From positions 1 to 8,528 of the forward strand of contig WTHE01000740.1 of the NCBI GenBank assembly GCA_011523315.1: a stretch of 8,528 bases of DNA, written 5' to 3'. Below are positions 4,652-8,528 of the stretch, in pieces (the stretch's first letter is position 1; each line of letters opens with the position of its first letter). The notes under the pieces are model-generated. The model was not told the origin of the DNA, searched no databases, and saw only the letters and a program-made list of their open reading frames with translations. This DNA comes from Candidatus Binatota bacterium (GTDB lineage: Bacteria; Desulfobacterota; Binatia; Bin18). The position numbers were made by a program, and so were the translations under genes.

Positions 4652-6741
4652 GCCGTGGCCGTCCCGTTCTCCGCTCCGCCCGAGTCACGCTCTGTCTTAT
4701 CCGTAGCGCCGCGCCAGGGCTCGACCTCGACCCGGCAGTCGTAGAAGGTGCCCCCGCCGCCCAGGTCGGTCAGTTTGGCCGAGGTCACGTTGTTCACATT
4801 GCCCTTGCCGCCGGACAGCTTGTCCCACCAGCCCCAGAAGGTGGCGACCGTGCCGGGCGCGACATTGGTCGAGATTGTGAGCGGCATGACGAACGCGCCC
4901 CGGGCGTTGAACACCCGGACTTCCGCGCCGTCTTGCAGGCCCCGGGCCGCAGCGTCATCAGGATGGATTTCCAGGGTCCGGGCGGTGTTTTCCTGGCGGC
5001 GCATTACCGGCAGATGGCCGTAGGAGGAGTTGAGCGAGTCCTTGTGCTTGCGGGGTAGAAAGTTGAGCGGGTAGGGCCCGTCACTCAGCGTTTCGTGGGG
5101 CGGCACAAAGCCGGGCAGGGGGTCGAGCCCGTCGCGGGCCAGCTTCTCGCACCAGAACTCGAACTTGCCCGACGGGGTCAGAAAGCCGCCCTGGGCGCGC
5201 GGCAGCAGGTCCGGCTCGGGCCGGGTGCGGGCAAAGGGCTGGCTGAGAAAGGCGTCGGCGGGCACCTGCTTTTTGAGCGACTCGGCCGTCAGCTGGGAGG
5301 CCGAGGCGTACACGGCCGGCTCGGTGATGCCCAGCCCGGCGGCCAGCAGCTGAAACACCTCGGCATTGGACTTGGCCTCGCCCAGCGGGGCAATCGCTTG
5401 GGGACTGAAGCTGCCGAAATCGCCGCCATAGGCCAGGACGGCGTCGTCGTGCTCCAGGGGCGAGGTGGCCGGCAGCACGATATCCGCGTAGTCGGCGCTG
5501 TCGGTCAGAAACATGTCGTGGACGACGGTGAACAGATCGGGGCGTTGCAGGCCGCGACGCAGGCTGGTCTGGTCGGGCAGCGAAGCGGCCGGGTTGCAGT
5601 TGTAGTTGTAGATGACCTTGATCGGCGGATCGAGCGTGGGGTCGAGCAGGTGCTCGGCCAGGCGCACCATGTTGATCTCCCGCGTGCCCGGCGGAGACAG
5701 GTCGGGCCGCATGGCCGCAGTCATATTCTGGGCGGTGAACATCGCTCCGCCAAAATTACACAGTCCGCCCCCGACCTCGCGCCAGGCGCCGGTCAGGGTC
5801 GGCAGACACGCCACCGCGCGGATCGCGGCCGCAGCCCCGCCGCTGCGCTGGATGCCGATCCCGATGCGGATGGCGGCCGGCCGCGTCGTCGCGTAGTCGC
5901 GGGCCAGGTCTTGGATCTTTTCGACCGGGATACCGCAGGCGGCTGACAGCTCGGCCAGGGACAGGCTGCGGAGTCGGTCAACAAATGCCTCATAGCCGAG
6001 GCTGTACTGGCGCACATAGTCCTCGTCGACCAGACCCTCGTGTTCGATGACCTTCAGCATGGCCAGGGCCAGGGCCGCGTCCGTACCTGGCCGGATAAAA
6101 ACGTGCTCGTCACCCGCCCGGGCGGTGCGTGAGCGGTAGGGATCAATCGTAATCACACGCGCTCCACGACGACGCGTCGCCTGGACCAGAGGCCAGACGT
6201 GGAAGCCGGTGTTGAGCGGGTTCGAGGCCCAGAAGATGATCAGTTTGCTGTTGACCAGACCCTCGGGGGCAAAGCCGAAAAAAACGTCCGAGTAGGCCAG
6301 CGCGCCGTACAGCCCGCCCGCGCAGATGGTCCGCGCCAGGGTTGAGGCGCCCAGGGTGTGAAAGAAACGCCGGTCCAGGCCGTTGCTCTGATACACCCCG
6401 TTATTGCCGCGGTAGGAGTAGGGCAGAATCGACTGCGGACCGTGCTGGTCAATCGCCGCCTGTATCCGGCGGCAGACGGTGGCGATGGCCTCGTCCCACG
6501 AGATTTGCTCAAAGCGCGCGCCCGGCCCCTTTGGGCCGACCCGTTTGACCGGATGCAGCAGGCGGTCGGGCGCGTACACCCGGTCGAGGAATTTGTTGAC
6601 CTTGGCGCACAGTGCCCCGCGCGTAAACGGATGGTCTGCATTGGCCCGGACGCTGACCGCCCGGCCGTGGTCTATGGTCACATCCATCAGGCACGAATCG
6701 GGACAGTCGTGGGGACACGCGACATGAGCAATGTGTGACAT
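4648..6741 (-). CDS. molybdopterin (bis-MGD) oxidoreductase with N-terminal [4Fe-4S] site
   Basis: With the start chosen here the product is 697 aa, a member of the DMSO reductase/formate dehydrogenase/NapA superfamily. Cys9, Cys13, Cys17 and Cys45 (ACPHDCPDSC ... GALCAK) form the 4Fe-4S motif, followed by the conserved Lys47. ARTICAGG places Cys140 where NapA Cys140 and formate dehydrogenase Sec140 bind molybdenum, a likely but unproven ligand. Residues 60-450 form the main cofactor domains, with WASNPLNT, DPYRSRTA, YNYNCNP and DIVLPATSPLE typical of the family. Residues 557-676 form the C-terminal dinucleotide-binding domain (LNSSYGHLP, ending GGTFYDCRVEVEP). There is no Tat signal, so it is cytoplasmic. 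AGGAGG at 6747-6752 decides the start; the open frame runs up to 6912, but that extension is not protein-like. It leads an operon with the aminotransferase. No electron-transfer subunit is next to it. Confidence 0.9.
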   Translation of the reverse strand: MSHIAHVACPHDCPDSCLMDVTIDHGRAVSVRANADHPFTRGALCAKVNKFLDRVYAPDRLLHPVKRVGPKGPGARFEQISWDEAIATVCRRIQAAIDQHGPQSILPYSYRGNNGVYQSNGLDRRFFHTLGASTLARTICAGGLYGALAYSDVFFGFAPEGLVNSKLIIFWASNPLNTGFHVWPLVQATRRRGARVITIDPYRSRTARAGDEHVFIRPGTDAALALAMLKVIEHEGLVDEDYVRQYSLGYEAFVDRLRSLSLAELSAACGIPVEKIQDLARDYATTRPAAIRIGIGIQRSGGAAAAIRAVACLPTLTGAWREVGGGLCNFGGAMFTAQNMTAAMRPDLSPPGTREINMVRLAEHLLDPTLDPPIKVIYNYNCNPAASLPDQTSLRRGLQRPDLFTVVHDMFLTDSADYADIVLPATSPLEHDDAVLAYGGDFGSFSPQAIAPLGEAKSNAEVFQLLAAGLGITEPAVYASASQLTAESLKKQVPADAFLSQPFARTRPEPDLLPRAQGGFLTPSGKFEFWCEKLARDGLDPLPGFVPPHETLSDGPYPLNFLPRKHKDSLNSSYGHLPVMRRQENTARTLEIHPDDAAARGLQDGAEVRVFNARGAFVMPLTISTNVAPGTVATFWGWWDKLSGGKGNVNNVTSAKLTDLGGGGTFYDCRVEVEPWRGATDKTERDSGGAENGTATA

Positions 6742-6746
6742 AGCTG

Positions 6747-6752
6747 CCTCCT
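6747..6752 (-). promoter_or_regulatory. Shine-Dalgarno deciding the molybdopterin oxidoreductase start
   Basis: Read on the minus strand this is AGGAGG, five bases before the ATG at 6741. It makes that ATG the start rather than the upstream in-frame ATG near 6912. It also leaves the four-Cys cluster at residue 9, as in related cytoplasmic enzymes. Confidence 0.85.
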
Positions 6753-6791
6753 GTGTATGTGTGCGTGTAGCACATGCGGGCCTCAGCACGC

Positions 6792-6819
6792 AAAGTAGAC
6801 GGTAGTGCGTCGTTTTGAA
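6792..6819 (-). promoter_or_regulatory. tentative promoter for the Mo-oxidoreductase/aminotransferase operon
   Basis: On the minus strand TTCAAA (6814-6819) and TACTTT (6792-6797) are separated by 16 bp, about 50 bp before the start codon. Matches to the sigma70 consensus are only four and three of six. A low-complexity GTGT-type run (about 6751-6770) lies between this and the ribosome binding site. Confidence 0.2.
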
Positions 6820-6903
6820 CTTCTCTCTTCGAGGCGGACGCTCCTGACGCAGAAATCCCCCTGCGCTGGCGCGCTTCCCCCTTTGCCAAAGGGAACTACA
6901 TAC

Positions 6904-6932
6904 TTGACTCATTGCAGGCCGTCAACTAGACT
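6904..6932 (+). promoter_or_regulatory. sigma70-like promoter placed for a leaderless transcript
   Basis: TTGACT (6904-6909) and TAGACT (6927-6932) are exactly 17 bp apart, with five and four of six consensus matches. The -10 ends six bases before the ATG at 6939, so the predicted transcript would begin at or next to the start codon. No Shine-Dalgarno sequence lies between. It drives the small Lys-rich ORF and the overlapping ORF after it, if they are real. Confidence 0.5.
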
Positions 6933-6938
6933 CGGCGG

Positions 6939-7094
6939 ATGGCACGCCAAAAAGAGTACACCAAGAGCGACCTGACCTTTGACGAGCTGCTGAAAGCGGG
7001 GCTGAACACCCCGCCACAGCCGGCCAAGCCCCCCAAGCGCCAGCGGAAGAAGGTTGCGAAGAAGGGGTGCAAGCGGGTAAAGTCGGGGACATGA
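6939..7094 (+). CDS. small Lys/Arg-rich protein, unknown function
   Basis: This 51-aa ORF is MARQKEYTKSDLTFDELLKAG, then a Pro-rich link (TPPQPAKPP), then a strongly basic tail, KRQRKKVAKKGCKRVKSGT. The first part could form a short amphipathic helix; the tail would bind nucleic acid or a polyanion. I recognise no family. Support comes from the well-placed promoter that ends six bases before the ATG, which suggests leaderless expression, and from the ATGA overlap (7091-7094) with the next ORF. It is divergent from the molybdopterin oxidoreductase across about 200 bp. Against it are its short length and simple composition. No signal peptide or membrane segment is present. Confidence 0.45.
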   Translation: MARQKEYTKSDLTFDELLKAGLNTPPQPAKPPKRQRKKVAKKGCKRVKSGT

Positions 7095-7330
7095 GAATCT
7101 ATTGGAGCAACCTCATTTTGCAAGTCGAAGCTGACACGAGAGAAGAACAGACTTCTCTCATTGCAGTGGTGGAAGCATTAGAGAGCTTTGGTACGCTCAA
7201 TCTGCGCGTCGAGCGCCCGAGCCCTGAAAGACCCACGCTCTATCGAATCCACGACTACAACAAGAAGCGGGCCGCCTTGGAGGCCAGCGGGACACACACT
7301 GCTGAGTCGAGCAAAGAGGGTGTCGGTTGA
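7091..7330 (+). CDS. hypothetical 79-aa protein, overlaps the SinR-like gene antisense
   Basis: The ORF starts MRIYWSNLILQVEADTREEQ and runs through a predicted helix (SLIAVVEALESF). It then gives a strand-like LNLRVERP segment and ends in a polar tail. The start overlaps the stop of the 51-codon ORF as ATGA, which argues for a two-gene unit; an in-frame ATG at 7067 is less likely. I recognise no family. The last 153 bases overlap the 3' end of the SinR-like gene on the other strand, and that gene has better support (family match and a perfect ribosome binding site). Either the two are truly convergent and overlapping, or this ORF is spurious in its second half. Confidence 0.35.
   Translation: MRIYWSNLILQVEADTREEQTSLIAVVEALESFGTLNLRVERPSPERPTLYRIHDYNKKRAALEASGTHTAESSKEGVG
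7138..7159 (-). terminator. hairpin after the SinR-like gene (weak terminator candidate)
   Basis: GAGAGAAG (7138-7145) and CTTCTCTC (7152-7159) form a perfect 8-bp stem with a 6-nt loop. It begins 18 bases past the SinR-like stop codon on the minus strand. No T run follows, so termination by this hairpin alone is uncertain. It also lies inside the opposing 79-codon ORF. Confidence 0.3.
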
Positions 7331-7480
7331 TTCCTCGCTGCGGAGTATCCAGACTTTGGCAGGGATGAGTTCTACTGCTTCTTTCCGTAGAATCTGGAAG
7401 AAGTCCTCATAAAGCCGGTCTTCGGGATGATCCATCTCATAGCTGACGAGATATAGCGTAGACAGTTCCGTTTCTGCCAT
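7178..7480 (-). CDS. SinR/Cas2-like ferredoxin-fold small protein
   Basis: The product is 100 aa from the ATG at 7480, which has AGGAGG five bases upstream; a GTG three bases earlier is possible. The pattern resembles SinR-family proteins, relatives of Cas2 and VapD. It has a first strand TLYLVSYEMD (8-17), a helix YEDFFQILRKE (24-34) and the mid-strand AKVWILRSE (41-49), with Trp44 where the family has a Ser-x-Trp. A helix TDTLFARLSSV follows, and the last strand is LLVVVVD (72-78). The Cas2 catalytic Asp in the YD[IL] motif is Glu15 here, so nuclease activity is not implied. No cas gene or CRISPR repeat is near. It lies in line with the metalloprotease and the small membrane protein on the same strand, separated from them by a GC-rich hairpin. 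The biological role of stand-alone SinR-like proteins is poorly known. Confidence 0.65.
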   Translation of the reverse strand: MAETELSTLYLVSYEMDHPEDRLYEDFFQILRKEAVELIPAKVWILRSEESTDTLFARLSSVCPAGLQGGPLLVVVVDSIERGSFRARALDAQIERTKAL

Positions 7481-7508
7481 CACAGCCTCCTCTTAGGTGT
7501 GTGTTGGT

Positions 7509-7537
7509 CCGGGCCGGGGAGTACAGCCCCGGTCCGG
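7509..7537. terminator. GC-rich hairpin between the small membrane protein gene and the SinR-like gene
   Basis: CCGGGCCGGGG (7509-7519) pairs with CCCCGGTCCGG (7527-7537): 11 pairs including one G-T, around a 7-nt loop. It begins about 10 bases after the stop of the upstream gene on the minus strand and ends just before the SinR-like ribosome binding site. There is no T tract. It may stabilise the upstream mRNA or partly terminate it. Confidence 0.4.
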
Positions 7538-7547
7538 TGCGTTGTGG

Positions 7548-7757
7548 TCATTCTGCTGGCCTCTCATCCAGCTCCTGACAGCCTCTTGCTGCACAGGCTT
7601 TCACCTTCCCGGTTGCATGATCGACGATGAAAATCTGTCGGCCTGAGCCACGGACCTCCAGCGACGAGCCGGGAAAGCCAAACACCGCGATATTGATGAC
7701 GAACACGATAGCGGCCGCCAGCAGAGCCGCCAGGATGATTTTCTGGAGATCGCTCAT
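7548..7757 (-). CDS. 69-aa single-pass membrane protein, unknown function
   Basis: The start at 7757 has GGAAGGA four bases upstream on the minus strand, and its ATGA overlaps the stop of the metalloprotease gene. The longer open frame back to 7811 has no ribosome binding site. A short N-terminal tail (MSDLQK) precedes one clear transmembrane helix (about residues 7-28). The outward part is a small domain, GRQIFIVDHATGKVKAC, with a likely beta-hairpin built on an IVD-ATGKV pattern, and two Cys (55 and 60) that could form a disulfide or bind metal. I know of small envelope proteins with a similar D-x-x-TGK hairpin but cannot name a family. Coupling to a secreted metalloprotease hints at a joint role at the cell surface, such as anchoring, inhibition or activation. 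This is inference. Confidence 0.65.
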   Translation of the reverse strand: MSDLQKIILAALLAAAIVFVINIAVFGFPGSSLEVRGSGRQIFIVDHATGKVKACAARGCQELDERPAE

Positions 7758-8528
7758 GGCGTCCTTCCGTTGTGCTCGACAATCACGAAGTTTTGGAGGG
7801 CTTCGGACCACTCAACGACCACGGATTGCCCAGGGCCGGGAAAGCCCTCCAGCTCATAGCTGCCCTCCACTCCTTGTGAGAACTCCTCTCCGAGCGTCGT
7901 GACGGTGACGGTCGCTTCCGCAATCACGGACGAGACAACAGAAGTAGACTCTGCCCCTCCAAAGACCGTGATGGTATACTCTCCGTCGCCCAACAAGTTC
8001 CAGTTGAACAACAACCCATAGCCGTTGTGACTATCCCCGCACTGCGCTCTGGTGTCCTGCCGTCGCATCCCATACGGGACCTCGGCGTGGACGAGAATGT
8101 CAGGGTTGGTGGGCTGCGTGATGTGAATACTGACGTGCCTTGCCTCACAGACCCAGCCCGAGATCACGCCGATGCCGCTGGCCTGAGAGCCTGGGGCTGG
8201 GTTCTCAAGGGATCCGAGGAGCCAAGGGGGCGTGTATGGCGTAGAGCGGCGTCCATAGAGCGCCTGAATCCCCGCAATATCATCGGACTGGAGGCTGCCT
8301 ACGGTCACACGGCTATTCATGATGGAGTGGACGGTCTGCCCGGCCTCATCGGGATGGCCGAGCCCTACGACATGTCCCAGCTCATGGATCAACAGGGACG
8401 TGCTCCGGCCTTGCAGATAAATCCGTGCGCCGCCAAGCCGGAACTCGGTCAATCCCTCGGCGCCCGGCACGTGGGCCATAGGACCATCACCAGGGCAGAA
8501 CGAGCTGGGCCCCTCATACTCTATGACC
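7754..8528 (-). CDS. matrixin-type zinc metalloprotease with C-terminal beta-rich module (5' end outside window)
   Basis: The frame stays open to the right edge, upstream of the Met at 8479, and reads VIEYEGPSSFCPGDGP, so the start and any signal peptide lie outside. Counting from that Met, HELGHVVGLGH (His32, Glu33, His36, His42) is the extended zinc motif of M10 matrixins/metzincins. IMNSRV supplies the Met-turn (Met54), and SDDIAGIQALYG is the usual closing helix. From about residue 85 to 241 there is a separate module with SGIGVISGWVCEA, a second Cys in RAQCGDSHNGYGLLFNWNLLGDGEYTITV, and a last part ending WSEALQNFVIVEHNG. I recall this module from other bacterial secreted proteins but know no name for it. 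Two Cys may form a disulfide, which fits an extracytoplasmic enzyme. The stop overlaps the 69-aa membrane protein gene. Substrate unknown. Confidence 0.85.
   Translation of the reverse strand, partial: VIEYEGPSSFCPGDGPMAHVPGAEGLTEFRLGGARIYLQGRSTSLLIHELGHVVGLGHPDEAGQTVHSIMNSRVTVGSLQSDDIAGIQALYGRRSTPYTPPWLLGSLENPAPGSQASGIGVISGWVCEARHVSIHITQPTNPDILVHAEVPYGMRRQDTRAQCGDSHNGYGLLFNWNLLGDGEYTITVFGGAESTSVVSSVIAEATVTVTTLGEEFSQGVEGSYELEGFPGPGQSVVVEWSEALQNFVIVEHNGRTP

Noticed and set aside
5095..5946. Plus-strand 283-codon frame
   Set aside because: Antisense shadow in GC-rich DNA opposite the molybdopterin oxidoreductase; Gly/Arg-rich without motifs.
6742..6912. 57-residue N-terminal extension of the molybdopterin oxidoreductase
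   Set aside because: The extension is Arg-rich and unlike a Tat or other signal; AGGAGG directly before the ATG at 6741 and family alignment set the shorter start.
7758..7811. 18-residue N-terminal extension of the small membrane protein
   Set aside because: No ribosome binding site, whereas the ATG at 7757 has GGAAGGA and an ATGA overlap with the upstream stop.

Overview
This 8.5 kb window looks like chromosomal DNA of an uncultured, fairly GC-rich, probably Gram-negative bacterium. It has dense bacterial-style genes, strong AGGAGG-type ribosome binding sites, ATGA stop/start overlaps, REP-like palindromes and toxin-antitoxin remnants. I cannot place the lineage more precisely. No rRNA, tRNA or CRISPR array is visible.

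Left third (1-2100), accessory DNA: the tail of a possible small HTH/excisionase-like protein (1-185) is followed by about 1.06 kb without a convincing gene. That stretch holds an AT-rich patch, an inverted pair of REP-like palindromes (652-787), a strong hairpin (865-891) and a set of short repeats on a 21-bp period (944-1049) that resemble an insertion-sequence end or a protein-binding array. Next comes a minus-strand hicB-hicA pair whose HicA looks shortened. Divergent from it is a plus-strand Phd/YefM-type antitoxin with no toxin beside it; a perfect inverted repeat covers its start codon.

Middle (2130-6741), metabolic block: a SnoaL/NTF2-fold protein with a BaiE-like Tyr/Asp/His spacing is divergent from a two-part Rid (YjgF)-family protein. 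Convergent with the latter is a two-gene minus-strand operon in which a molybdopterin oxidoreductase (4Fe-4S, bis-MGD type) is joined by an ATGA overlap to a class I/II PLP aminotransferase. An oxidoreductase, an aminotransferase, an imine deaminase-like protein and a small dehydratase/isomerase-like fold side by side suggest an unassigned route for an amino or keto compound, but the substrate cannot be read from the sequence.

Right part (6900-8528): a canonical-looking promoter sits directly on the ATG of a 51-codon Lys-rich ORF, which overlaps a second small ORF by ATGA. Opposing them on the minus strand are a matrixin-type zinc metalloprotease running off the right edge, a 69-aa single-pass membrane protein coupled to it by ATGA, a GC-rich hairpin, and a 100-aa SinR/Cas2-like protein. 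The SinR/Cas2-like gene overlaps the second plus-strand ORF antisense. Nothing in the window is a complete recognised defence system. The most unusual parts are the repeat-rich left region, the protease/membrane-protein/SinR-like set and the Mo-aminotransferase-Rid block.
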